Source: Chloroflexota bacterium | GTDB taxonomy: Bacteria > Chloroflexota > Dormibacteria > CF-121 | Direction: 5' to 3' | Length of the DNA stretch: 17,489 nt | Assembly: GCA_005880605.1 (NCBI GenBank) | Contig: VBIS01000040.1 | Coordinates: 1-17,489, forward strand | Part shown: positions 7,546 to 14,659 of the stretch, piece after piece | How positions within the stretch are numbered: the first letter of the stretch is position 1 | Layout: each line of letters opens with the position of its first letter | Notes under the pieces: model-generated | Database searches by the model: none | The model's input: only the letters and a program-made list of their open reading frames with translations | What the model was told of the DNA's origin: nothing | Program-made: the position numbers and the translations under genes

Positions 7546-7809
7546 CTGGCAACAACGACCAAGGCGAGCGTCATCGAAGGCAATCGCCTCAGTGAGAAGG
7601 ACACCGGGTCATCCGAGGTCCAGATTGCACTCTTCAGCGAACGGATCAATCACCTCACCGACCATCTGAAAACGCACGCCCACGACCACAATTCGCGGCG
7701 CGGGCTGCTCCAGCTGGTCGGCAAGCGGCGCCGCCTGCTCAACTACCTGCAGCGAACCGACATCGAGCGATACCGAGCGGTGATCGCCAAGCTCGGGCTC
7801 CGGAGGTGA
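7546..7809 (+). CDS. rpsO: Small ribosomal subunit protein S15, apparent CTG start
   Basis: Primary 16S rRNA-binding protein that organises the central domain of the 30S subunit. The 87-residue product matches the family's length and pattern end to end: EKDTGSSEVQIALFSERINHLTDHLKTH, then HDHNSRRGLLQLVGKRRRLLNYL, then the C-terminal DIERYRAVIAKLGLRR. The start is unusual. An in-frame TAG lies at 7531-7533, and between it and the S15 body there is no ATG, GTG or TTG. The CTG at 7546 sits 8 nt after a perfect AGGAGG and gives the expected N terminus (start codon, then ATTTKASVIEG). The next canonical in-frame start is near the C terminus. Either CTG is the true start or one base (C for A at 7546) is a sequencing or assembly error. 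ORF callers limited to ATG/GTG/TTG will miss this gene. It lies directly before pnp, as in most bacteria. Confidence 0.93.
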   Translation: MATTTKASVIEGNRLSEKDTGSSEVQIALFSERINHLTDHLKTHAHDHNSRRGLLQLVGKRRRLLNYLQRTDIERYRAVIAKLGLRR

Positions 7810-7987
7810 TGGCCTAGAGCCATAATCCTTTGCCCGGGCGGGGCCGCCTCGCGCAGGGTTAGAGATTGGTGCGCGGAGAAAGGGTTCCTTTTCTTCGGAC
7901 CCCAACCCCTAACCCGCCAACGACGAGATCCGCCTGGGCTGATTGCTTATCAGTATTCGGCCGCCATTGTGCGGCCCAGGAGGAATC
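7810..7987 (+). other. Structured rpsO-pnp spacer / pnp leader
   Basis: The 178-nt gap holds several inverted repeats. GGGTTAG (7856-7862) and GGGTT (7882-7886) face AACCC (7904-7908) and CTAACCC (7909-7915), so they can nest as one long stem; an alternative small stem pairs GGGTTCC with GGACCC. Closer to the gene, GGCCGC (7959-7964), loop CATTGT, GCGGCC (7971-7976) is a perfect 6-bp hairpin that ends 1 nt before the AGGAGG (7978-7983) of pnp. No T-tract follows any stem, so I do not call a terminator. In E. coli the pnp leader is a target of RNase III and PNPase autoregulation; a similar role here is inference. Confidence 0.6.
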
Positions 7988-10231
7988 GTGAACCAAACAC
8001 AACTCGAAATCGGCGGACGTACCCTGAAGGTGGAAACGGGGCACGTCGCCCAGCAAGCCTCCGGCGCCGTCACCGTCCGGATGGGCGACACCATGCTGCT
8101 CGTCACCGCCGTGATGGCAGCGACGCCGCGGGAAGGCATCGACTTTTTCCCGCTCACCTGTGACTACGAAGAGAAGCTCTACGCCGCCGGCAAGATCCCA
8201 GGCGGCTTCATCCGGCGTGAAGGCCGTCCCAGCGAGCAGGCGATCCTCAACAGCCGCCTGATCGACCGGCCGATCCGACCGCTGTTCCCCAAGGACTTCC
8301 GCAACGACGTCCAGATCGTCGCCACCGTACTCTCCGTGGACCAGGACGCCGACCCGGCGACCATGGCCATCAACGGCGCGTCGCTGGCGCTGTCGATCTC
8401 ACCGATCCCGTTCCAGGGTCCGATCGGCGCCGTCCGTATCGGCATGCTCGACGACCAGCTGGTCGTCGGTCCGCCCATCAACCGGCTGGCCGAGAGCAAG
8501 CTCGACCTGGTCGTGGCGGGCACCCGGGAAGCCATCATCATGGTCGAGGCCGGGGCCAAGGAAGTGCCGGAGGAAACCATCGTCGAGGCCCTGCGCCTGG
8601 CGCATCGCGAGATCGTTCGGATCTGCGAGATGCAGGACGCCTTTGTCCGCGAGGTTGGCAAGCCGAAAGTCGCCGTCGCGGAAAGCCCTAAGGACCCGGA
8701 AATCGACCAGGCGGTCGACAAATTCCTGTCCGAGCGGCTCGACCAGGCGCTCTTCAATCCCAACAAGGCGCTTCGCGAGTCGGCCCTCGACGACCTGAAG
8801 AAGGAGACCGTCGCGGAGCTCGGCCCGCAATTCGCAGACCGGCTGCCCTACCTCGCCAAGAGCTTCGAAGCCAAGGTCAAGCAGCGCGTCCGCAACAAGA
8901 TCCTCGATGAGGGTCTGCGCCCCGACGGCCGCAAGACGACCGAGATCCGGCCGATCACGTGCGAAGTGGGCATCCTGCCCCGCACGCATGGCTCGGCGCT
9001 GTTTACCCGGGGCCAGACCCAGGCACTCAGCATCGTCACGCTCGGCTCGATTGGTGACAAGCAGAAGCTCGACGGCCTCGGCCTCGAAGAGTTCAAGCGC
9101 TTCATGCATCACTACAACTTCCCGCCCTTCAGTGTGGGCGAGGCGCGCCCGCTTCGCTCGCCGGGACGGCGTGAGATCGGCCACGGGGCGCTCGCCGAGC
9201 GGGCGTTGCTGCCAGTGGTGCCGACCGAAGAAGAATTCCCGTACACCATCCGGCTCGTCACCGAGATCCTCTCGTCCAACGGCTCGACGTCGATGGCGAG
9301 TGTCTGCGGCTCGAGCCTGGCGATGATGGACGCGGGCGTCCCGACCAAGGGTCAGGTGGCCGGGATCGCGATGGGCTTGATCACTGGTGACGGCAAGGTC
9401 GCCGTCCTTAGCGACATCCAGGGCGTCGAAGATGCGCTGGGTGACATGGATTTCAAAGTGGCGGGGACCCGAAAGGGCGTGACCGCGATGCAGATGGACA
9501 TGAAGATCAAGGGCATCAGCATCGACACCATGGCCGGCGCCATCCAGCAGGCGAAGGATGGCCGCTTTTTCATCATGGACAAGATGGACGCCGCGCTGGC
9601 CCAGCCGCGCGCCGCGATGTCGGAGTATGCGCCGCGCATGATCACGATCCAAATCCATCCCGACAAGATCCGCGAAGTGATCGGCCCCGGAGGCAAGATG
9701 ATCCGCAAGATCATCGAAGACTCGGGTGTCACCAGCATCGACATCGAGGACGACGGCCGGGTCATCGTGGGCTCGGTCAACGGTGAATCGGCCGCCAAAG
9801 CGGAGCAGCTGATTCGCGATCTGACCGGCGAAGTCGAGGTCGGGAAGAACTACCGGGGCAAGGTGGTCCGCATCATGCCCTTCGGCGCCTTCGTCCAGAT
9901 CCTGCCCAACCAGGACGGGCTGGTGCACATCAGCCAGCTCGCCGAGGACCGGGTCGAGCGCGTGGAAGACGCGGTCAACGTCGGCGACGAGATCGACGTC
10001 AAAGTCACGGAGGTCGATCGCCAGGGTCGCGTGAATCTCTCGCGCAAGGCCGTGCTCCAGGAGGCCAAAGGCATCACCAGTGGCGACTGGATCGTGACCG
10101 AGCGGGATCGGGGCGGCCCGCGTCGCGAAGGCGGCGGGAGTGGCGGCGGGTACCGACCAGGTGGCGGCGATCGCGGCCCACGTCGCGATTTCGACCGCGC
10201 CGGCGGTCGCGGACGCGATAACCGCAATTAG
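7988..10231 (+). CDS. pnp: Polyribonucleotide nucleotidyltransferase (PNPase)
   Basis: Phosphorolytic 3'-5' exoribonuclease, active as a trimer, central to mRNA decay. The 747-aa protein has two RNase PH-like domains. The first opens with LEIGGRTLKVETGHVAQQASGAV; the second starts at DGRKTTEIRPI and holds the catalytic DMDFKVAGT and QMDMKIKGI. A KH domain follows at about 561-610 (REVIGPGGKMIRKI), then an S1 domain at about 618-690 (VGKNYRGKVVRIMPFGAFV to GRVNLSRKAV). The last 40 residues are a Gly/Arg-rich RGG-like tail, an extension likely to bind RNA. GTG 7988 is chosen because AGGAGG lies 4 nt upstream and the N terminus fits the family; an in-frame TTG at 7943 lies upstream of the leader hairpin. 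It works with RNase J and NrnA encoded nearby. Confidence 0.97.
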   Translation: MNQTQLEIGGRTLKVETGHVAQQASGAVTVRMGDTMLLVTAVMAATPREGIDFFPLTCDYEEKLYAAGKIPGGFIRREGRPSEQAILNSRLIDRPIRPLFPKDFRNDVQIVATVLSVDQDADPATMAINGASLALSISPIPFQGPIGAVRIGMLDDQLVVGPPINRLAESKLDLVVAGTREAIIMVEAGAKEVPEETIVEALRLAHREIVRICEMQDAFVREVGKPKVAVAESPKDPEIDQAVDKFLSERLDQALFNPNKALRESALDDLKKETVAELGPQFADRLPYLAKSFEAKVKQRVRNKILDEGLRPDGRKTTEIRPITCEVGILPRTHGSALFTRGQTQALSIVTLGSIGDKQKLDGLGLEEFKRFMHHYNFPPFSVGEARPLRSPGRREIGHGALAERALLPVVPTEEEFPYTIRLVTEILSSNGSTSMASVCGSSLAMMDAGVPTKGQVAGIAMGLITGDGKVAVLSDIQGVEDALGDMDFKVAGTRKGVTAMQMDMKIKGISIDTMAGAIQQAKDGRFFIMDKMDAALAQPRAAMSEYAPRMITIQIHPDKIREVIGPGGKMIRKIIEDSGVTSIDIEDDGRVIVGSVNGESAAKAEQLIRDLTGEVEVGKNYRGKVVRIMPFGAFVQILPNQDGLVHISQLAEDRVERVEDAVNVGDEIDVKVTEVDRQGRVNLSRKAVLQEAKGITSGDWIVTERDRGGPRREGGGSGGGYRPGGGDRGPRRDFDRAGGRGRDNRN

Positions 10232-10253
10232 GAACTAGGGCTGTGGAAAAACT

Positions 10254-10281
10254 GTATGCCGGGGCGCCGGTCCCGGCATAC
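10254..10281. repeat. Perfect 10-bp inverted repeat at the pnp-udg junction
   Basis: GTATGCCGGG (10254-10263) and CCCGGCATAC (10272-10281) are exact reverse complements separated by 8 nt. The right arm runs into TACAAT (10279-10284). As RNA it would be a strong hairpin after pnp, but no T-tract follows. As DNA it could be an operator overlapping a -10 box. It lies 22 nt after the pnp stop. Confidence 0.8.
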
Positions 10282-10282
10282 A

Positions 10283-10927
10283 ATGGGCCCCGGTTTGGAT
10301 TTTGCCGACCTGCCGAGCTTGAGCGCGGCGGTCCACAATTGCCGGCGCTGCCCGCTGGGCCACACGCGGACCAAAGCGGTGCCGGGCGTGGGCCCGGGCG
10401 ATGCCCGCATCATGATCGTGGGGGAGGCCCCGGGGCAGAACGAGGACCTGCAGGGCGAGCCCTTTGTGGGCGCGGCCGGCAAGCTGCTCGACCAGCTGCT
10501 TCGGGGGATCGGTCTCTCGCGCGGCGACGTCTTCATCACCAACATCCTGAAATGCCGTCCGCCGGGAAACCGGGATCCGCAGCCCGTGGAAGCGGAAGCC
10601 TGCTCACCGTATCTCGAGCAGCAACTCCGCCTGATCAAGCCGGAAGTCGTCCTCGTGCTCGGTCGCCACGCCCTGGGACGCTTGCTCCCCGGATACGAGT
10701 CCATCTCCCGGCTGCATGGCAAGCTGGTCGTGAAGAACGGCGTGAGCTATATCCCCATCTATCATCCGGCGGCGGCCCTGTATAACAGTTTCCTGATGGG
10801 GCCGCTGGAGCAGGACTTCAAGGCCGTTAAGGCCCACCTTGATCGGGTGGAGGAGCGGCGTCAGGTGCTCGCCGCCGCCGCCGCACCGGTCGTAAAACCA
10901 GAGGAGCAGCTCACCCTCTTTGGCTAA
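10283..10927 (+). CDS. Family-4 uracil-DNA glycosylase (Fe-S type)
   Basis: Removes uracil from DNA as the first step of base-excision repair. Motif A GEAPGQNED, the EPFVGAAGKLLDQLL block, TNILKCRPPGNRDPQ and motif B YHPAA identify the family. The four cysteines expected to hold the 4Fe-4S cluster are visible: the CRRC pair near the N terminus (about residues 20-23), KC in the CRPPGNR block, and the Cys of EACSPYL. The C terminus QLTLFG resembles a beta-clamp-binding motif (inference). The start is uncertain: ATG 10283 is chosen, but ATG 10256 (inside an inverted repeat) and TTG 10295 are possible, and none has a good Shine-Dalgarno. The product is about 214 aa, normal for the family. Its last 8 nt overlap rnj. 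Confidence 0.92.
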   Translation: MGPGLDFADLPSLSAAVHNCRRCPLGHTRTKAVPGVGPGDARIMIVGEAPGQNEDLQGEPFVGAAGKLLDQLLRGIGLSRGDVFITNILKCRPPGNRDPQPVEAEACSPYLEQQLRLIKPEVVLVLGRHALGRLLPGYESISRLHGKLVVKNGVSYIPIYHPAAALYNSFLMGPLEQDFKAVKAHLDRVEERRQVLAAAAAPVVKPEEQLTLFG

Positions 10928-12581
10928 ACAGCCCAGGTTGCGCGCCATTCCCCTTGGGGGTCTGGGTGAAATTGGTCGCAACATGATGGCCCTCGAGTAC
11001 GACGAGAACATCGTCGTCATCGACGCCGGCCTGATGTTCCCCGAGGAAGAGATGCTCGGCGTCGACCTGGTATTGCCCGACGTGACCTACCTACAGGAGC
11101 GCAAGGAGAAGGTGCTCGGCTTTCTCTTGACCCATGGCCACGAGGACCATGTCGGCGCGCTCCCCTACATCCTGCCCAAAGTGTCGGCTCCCATCTATGG
11201 CAGCCGGCTCACGCTCGGCTTCATCAAGAACCGGCTCAAGGAGCACAAGCTGGTCGAGCAGGTCGACCTGCGCGAGATCAAGGCCGGCGACGTCGTCGAG
11301 CTGGGGCCCTTCAAAGTGGAGTTCATCCACGTTGCCCATAGCATCCCCGATACCACGGCACTCGCCATCGAGACGCCGGTCGGGATGGTGATCCATTCCG
11401 GCGATTTCAAGATGGACCAGACACCGGTCGACGGCCAGCCTACCGACATGGCGCGGCTCTCGCACTTCGGGAACCGCGGCGTCATGCTGCTGATGTCCGA
11501 CAGCACCAACGCCGAGCGCGACGGCTTCACCCCCTCGGAGCGGACCATCGGGGAGGCCTTCCAGGAATTGTTCGGCCAGGTCTCCGGCCGCATCATCATC
11601 TCGACCTTCGCCTCCAACATCTACCGCATCCAACAGGCGCTCAACACGGCCGCTCGCTACAAGCGCAAGGTGGCGGTGATCGGCCGGTCGATGGTGAACA
11701 ACCTGACCATCGCCCAGGAGCTCGGTTATATCCAGATGCCGGGCGACATCATGATCAAGATCCAGGACATCAACAAGGAGCCGGACGAGAAGCTCGTCAT
11801 TCTTTCGAGCGGTAGCCAGGGGGAGCCGCTCTCGGCGCTCACGCGGATTGCGGCGCAGGAGCATCCGCAGGTGAAGCTCAAGGCCGGGGACACCGTCATC
11901 CTTTCGGCGACCCCGATCCCCGGCAACGAGGAACTGGTCTCCCGCACCATCAACAACTGCTACAAGCACGGGGCGCGGGTGTTTTACTCGGCTCGCAACC
12001 GCGTACATGCCTCGGGCCACGCCAGCCGCGAGGAGCTGAAGCTGATGTTGAACCTGGTGCGCCCCAAGTTCTTCATGCCCGTGCACGGCGAGTTCCGCCA
12101 CCTGGCGCTGCATTCCGAGATCGCCCAGGAGGTCGGCATCGCCAAGGATCGCGTCATCGTGACCGATGACGGGAACACGGTCGAGCTCGGTGATGGCGTT
12201 CCGCACTTCGGCAACAAGGTGCCGGCGGGCTACGTCTTCGTCGATGGTTTGAGCGTGGGCGACGTCGGGTCGGTCGTCTTACGCGACCGGCGCGTCCTCT
12301 CCACGGACGGCATTTTCATCGTGATCGTGACCGTCGATAAGGACACCGGACAGGTGGTGTCCGGTCCGGATCTGATTTCGCGTGGTTTTGTCCACCAGCA
12401 GACCTCGGACGCGCTCCTCGAGTCGGCGCGTCAGCAGGTGCTCGCGACCATCAACAAGCCGGGGCGCGGCACCCCGGAGTGGCAGGTCATCAAGAATTCG
12501 ATCCGCGACTCCTTGAGCAAATACCTCTACGACCAAATGCGGCGGCGCCCGATGATCATCCCGATCGTCGTCGAGGTCTAA
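10920..12581 (+). CDS. rnj: Ribonuclease J
   Basis: Metallo-beta-lactamase/beta-CASP ribonuclease with 5'-3' exonuclease and endonuclease activity, used for mRNA decay and rRNA maturation in bacteria lacking RNase E. The 553-aa protein is full length: PLGGLGEIGRNM (11-22), metal site THGHEDHVGALPY (His-x-His-x-Asp-His at 72-77), HSGDFKMDQTP, the beta-CASP blocks SDSTNAERDGFTPSE, STFASNIYRIQQ and SSGSQGEPLSAL, the conserved PVHGEFRHL, and a C-terminal domain ending MRRRPMIIPIVVEV. It starts at TTG 10920, overlapping the udg gene by 8 nt, with GAGGAG about 13 nt upstream. Its stop overlaps the stop of the convergent TetR-like gene. There is one copy in this window; whether a second paralogue exists cannot be seen. 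Confidence 0.96.
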   Translation: MAKQPRLRAIPLGGLGEIGRNMMALEYDENIVVIDAGLMFPEEEMLGVDLVLPDVTYLQERKEKVLGFLLTHGHEDHVGALPYILPKVSAPIYGSRLTLGFIKNRLKEHKLVEQVDLREIKAGDVVELGPFKVEFIHVAHSIPDTTALAIETPVGMVIHSGDFKMDQTPVDGQPTDMARLSHFGNRGVMLLMSDSTNAERDGFTPSERTIGEAFQELFGQVSGRIIISTFASNIYRIQQALNTAARYKRKVAVIGRSMVNNLTIAQELGYIQMPGDIMIKIQDINKEPDEKLVILSSGSQGEPLSALTRIAAQEHPQVKLKAGDTVILSATPIPGNEELVSRTINNCYKHGARVFYSARNRVHASGHASREELKLMLNLVRPKFFMPVHGEFRHLALHSEIAQEVGIAKDRVIVTDDGNTVELGDGVPHFGNKVPAGYVFVDGLSVGDVGSVVLRDRRVLSTDGIFIVIVTVDKDTGQVVSGPDLISRGFVHQQTSDALLESARQQVLATINKPGRGTPEWQVIKNSIRDSLSKYLYDQMRRRPMIIPIVVEV

Positions 12582-13078
12582 ACAGCGCCAGGCGACTGAG
12601 GTAGAAGCGCCGCGATGATGCCCTCGGAGACGAAGCGGCCGTACCGCTCCAAGGGCCAGTTCTGGCGAAGCACGAGCATTTCATACAGCTCAGGTGAGCT
12701 ATAGGCAAACATGACGTCCCGGGCCTGCTCGATCGTGACGCCCTCGCGCAGGTCACCACGGCTTCCTAGTTGCCTCGCGTTATGTTCCATACGCACGAGG
12801 CGCGCTCGGTTGGTCTCCTCGAGAAGCGTCGCCATTTCTGGGTCGGTCGCGGCCGCCATCCTGACCAGTAGCAGGATGGGTGCGGTGCGGGGCGCAACTT
12901 CGGTGGTGAGCACGCCCCAGTTCCGAATGACGTTGCGCAGATCGGGCTCACGCGAGCTCATGTCGTCCGAGCGTTGCGGCGCAGGGACTTGTCCGGACCC
13001 GGCCAGCCCCTTGTCCCAAATTGCCCGGACCAGACCGGCCTTGCCGCCAAAGCCCTTATAGATAGTCTCGACAGACAC
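12578..13078 (-). CDS. TetR/AcrR-family regulator, N-terminally truncated
   Basis: Likely a ligand-responsive repressor relative. From GTG 13078 the product is 166 aa and begins in the recognition helix (VSVETIYKGFGGKAGLVRAIW, a TetR hallmark), followed by a helical ligand-binding domain. The frame upstream of the GTG still encodes TVAPIAEAAN, the preceding HTH helix, but has no ATG, GTG or TTG before an in-frame TAA (+ strand 13166-13168). The first helix of a normal TetR domain, some 20-25 residues, is not found in any frame. The gene therefore looks like a decaying copy, or one using a non-canonical start. It diverges from the SnoaL/SDR pair, whose promoter lies where its missing N terminus would be coded. 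It meets rnj tail to tail with stop codons overlapping in CTAA. Confidence 0.75.
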   Translation of the reverse strand: MSVETIYKGFGGKAGLVRAIWDKGLAGSGQVPAPQRSDDMSSREPDLRNVIRNWGVLTTEVAPRTAPILLLVRMAAATDPEMATLLEETNRARLVRMEHNARQLGSRGDLREGVTIEQARDVMFAYSSPELYEMLVLRQNWPLERYGRFVSEGIIAALLPQSPGAV

Positions 13079-13126
13079 GTTCGCCGCCTCCGCGATAGGC
13101 GCGACCGTGGGTAGTGGCGCTTGGAC

Positions 13127-13155
13127 TTGACCGCCGCGACATTTCGATCCATAAT
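13127..13155 (+). promoter_or_regulatory. Sigma-70-type promoter for the SnoaL/SDR pair
   Basis: TTGACC (13127-13132) and CATAAT (13150-13155) are separated by exactly 17 nt; each matches the consensus at 5 of 6 positions. Transcription would start near 13162, about 45 nt before the SnoaL-like gene. This is the best promoter in the window. Confidence 0.65.
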
Positions 13156-13164
13156 GCTGTATCG

Positions 13165-13176
13165 GTTACGGGTAAC
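13165..13176. promoter_or_regulatory. Palindromic operator candidate
   Basis: GTTACGGGTAAC is an exact inverted repeat (GTTAC, GG, GTAAC) placed about 3 nt after the expected transcription start. The position is typical for a repressor that blocks the promoter, and the divergent TetR-like gene is the obvious candidate. The half-sites are short, so chance cannot be excluded. Confidence 0.5.
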
Positions 13177-13205
13177 TGTAGCAGAATCGCCTCAGGAGGG
13201 ATCCC

Positions 13206-13673
13206 GTGATGAACAACGACGGAGACAGCGGCCCGGGTGCGATGGTGGAACGTCTTCGGCAGGCCACGAATGACCATGACCTTGCGGCACTCGCGAACTG
13301 TTTCGCCCTCGACTACCGAAACGACACCCCAGCTCACCCGTCGCGAGGATTCCGGGGTCGGGATCAGGTTCGCAAGAACTGGGAGCAAATTTTCCAGGCG
13401 GTTCCGGACATTACCGCTCAGGTCCGGTGGATCGCCGACGAGGCAACCGTCTGGTCCGAGTGGGAGATGCGCGGCACCCGACGTGATGGCTCACTCCATC
13501 TCATGCGCGGCGCCGTCATCTTCGGAGTAGAAGGCGGCGAGGCGGCCTGGGCTCGCTTCTACCTGGAGCCGGTGGAGGAGGGCGGGGGTAGCGTCGACTC
13601 GGCGGTTCGTCGACAAGTCGGTGCCTCGAACCCCGCTGGGGAACCGCAACCCGCCACGAAAGGCAACCCATGA
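13206..13673 (+). CDS. SnoaL-like / NTF2-fold protein
   Basis: Protein of 155 aa with an NTF2-like alpha+beta barrel pattern: the N-terminal helix MVERLRQATNDHDLAALANCF, then LDYRNDTPAHPSRGFRGRDQVRKNWEQIFQ (split here as the usual helix-turn), VPDITAQVRWI, and VWSEWEMRGTRRDGS leading to the final strands. Family members include polyketide cyclases, isomerases and many uncharacterised proteins; the substrate cannot be inferred. The C-terminal 25-30 residues are low-complexity. A strong AGGAGG (13194-13199) precedes GTG 13206 (6 nt) and ATG 13209 (9 nt), so either could start the protein. The gene overlaps the SDR-like gene in ATGA and forms a two-gene operon with it under the promoter at 13127-13155. 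Confidence 0.75.
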   Translation: MMNNDGDSGPGAMVERLRQATNDHDLAALANCFALDYRNDTPAHPSRGFRGRDQVRKNWEQIFQAVPDITAQVRWIADEATVWSEWEMRGTRRDGSLHLMRGAVIFGVEGGEAAWARFYLEPVEEGGGSVDSAVRRQVGASNPAGEPQPATKGNP

Positions 13674-14563
13674 TCCTCGTGGCCGGTGGAACCGGTGTCC
13701 TTGGCACCAAGCTGGTTGAGCGCCTTTCGGCTCGGGGCTTGGCGGTCCGGGTTCTTGCCCGCCATCCGGCTCCCGCGAGCTATCCGGTCTCTACCCGGGT
13801 CGAAATGGTCCAGGGCGACGTCCGTGACCCAGCAAGCCTGCTGCGCTCGATGGCTGGAGTGGATACCGTGGTTTCCGCTGTCCACGGCTTCGGCGGCTTG
13901 GGCGGCAACTCCCCGGCGTCGGTGGATTTCAGAGGGAACGCGAACCTGATCGACGCGGCGGCGTCTTCGGGGGCGGCCGTTGTGCTGATGTCCGTGGTCG
14001 GCGCGTCGGCCGGCAGCCCGATGGAGCTGTTCCGCATGAAGCATACGGCCGAACAGCATCTCCGCAGCAGTGCGGTTCAGTGGACGATCGTCCGGGCAAC
14101 CGCGTTCCTCGAGACCTGGATCGGCCTTCTCGAACAGACGGCGATCAAGTCGGGCCGACCCCTCGTGTTCGGCCGCGGCGACAATCCCATCAATTTCGTC
14201 TCAGCGACCGACGTTGCGACGCTCGTCGAGCGCGCCATTACGGATTCGTCCTTGCGGGGCAAAACGCTCGAGGTCGGTGGTCCGGAGAATCTGACGCTCA
14301 ATCAGCTCGCGGCTGCCATCCAGAAGGCGGCAGGACGAGCGATGCCACCCCGCCATGTGCCTCGGGCAGCCTTACGCATGATGGCTCTCGCGCTGAAACC
14401 GATCAACCCAACGATGGCCCGCATGGCCCGCGCCGCGCTCGTCATGGACAGCGCCAATCTCTCCTTCGATGCAACCGACATCCACCTAGCCTATCCGGGC
14501 CTCTCGGCGACACGGCTGCTCGATCTACTTGCCAGCCGCCCGGGCGTAGCGGCGCGGCATTAA
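13670..14563 (+). CDS. NmrA-like atypical SDR / NAD(P)H-binding protein
   Basis: Rossmann-fold protein of 297 aa. The N-terminal MILVAGGTGVLGTKLVERL carries the GxxGxxG nucleotide-binding motif (residues 6-12), followed by VRVLAR, MVQGDVRDPASLLRSMAGVDTV and VVLMSVVGA. The canonical SDR Tyr-x-x-x-Lys is not evident; the matching stretch reads FRMKHTAEQHL, as in atypical or NmrA-type members. The C-terminal half contains VSATDVATLVERAI and LEVGGPENLTLNQL. Such proteins act as NAD(P)-dependent reductases, isomerases or redox sensors; which one cannot be told. It overlaps the SnoaL-like gene by 4 nt (ATGA), so the two are probably made together. Confidence 0.85.
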   Translation: MILVAGGTGVLGTKLVERLSARGLAVRVLARHPAPASYPVSTRVEMVQGDVRDPASLLRSMAGVDTVVSAVHGFGGLGGNSPASVDFRGNANLIDAAASSGAAVVLMSVVGASAGSPMELFRMKHTAEQHLRSSAVQWTIVRATAFLETWIGLLEQTAIKSGRPLVFGRGDNPINFVSATDVATLVERAITDSSLRGKTLEVGGPENLTLNQLAAAIQKAAGRAMPPRHVPRAALRMMALALKPINPTMARMARAALVMDSANLSFDATDIHLAYPGLSATRLLDLLASRPGVAARH

Positions 14564-14659
14564 ACCGAGCGCCTTCCTGGAGCTGGCGAGTCGTTTGGGC
14601 GGCACGACCACGGCCTCGGACCGAACAACGGACGCGATCAGGCGGTCGTCGCGACTTGT

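Noticed and set aside
7805..7817. Tiny reading frame ATG GCC TAG (7809-7817) overlapping the rpsO stop, with GGAGG before it
   Set aside because: Two codons only; GGAGG is part of the conserved C-terminal codons of S15, so it is probably accidental.
7943..7990. TTG 7943 as an upstream start of pnp
   Set aside because: It lies before the leader hairpin and lacks a Shine-Dalgarno; GTG 7988 has AGGAGG 4 nt upstream and fits the family N terminus.
12711..13061. Plus-strand frame of 116 codons opposite the TetR-like gene
   Set aside because: The minus-strand frame shows a TetR recognition helix and helical domain; the plus frame is Ser/Arg-rich shadow sequence.
14564..14659. Possible terminator or small RNA between the SDR-like and acidic genes
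   Set aside because: I found no convincing stem with a T-tract and no reading frame.
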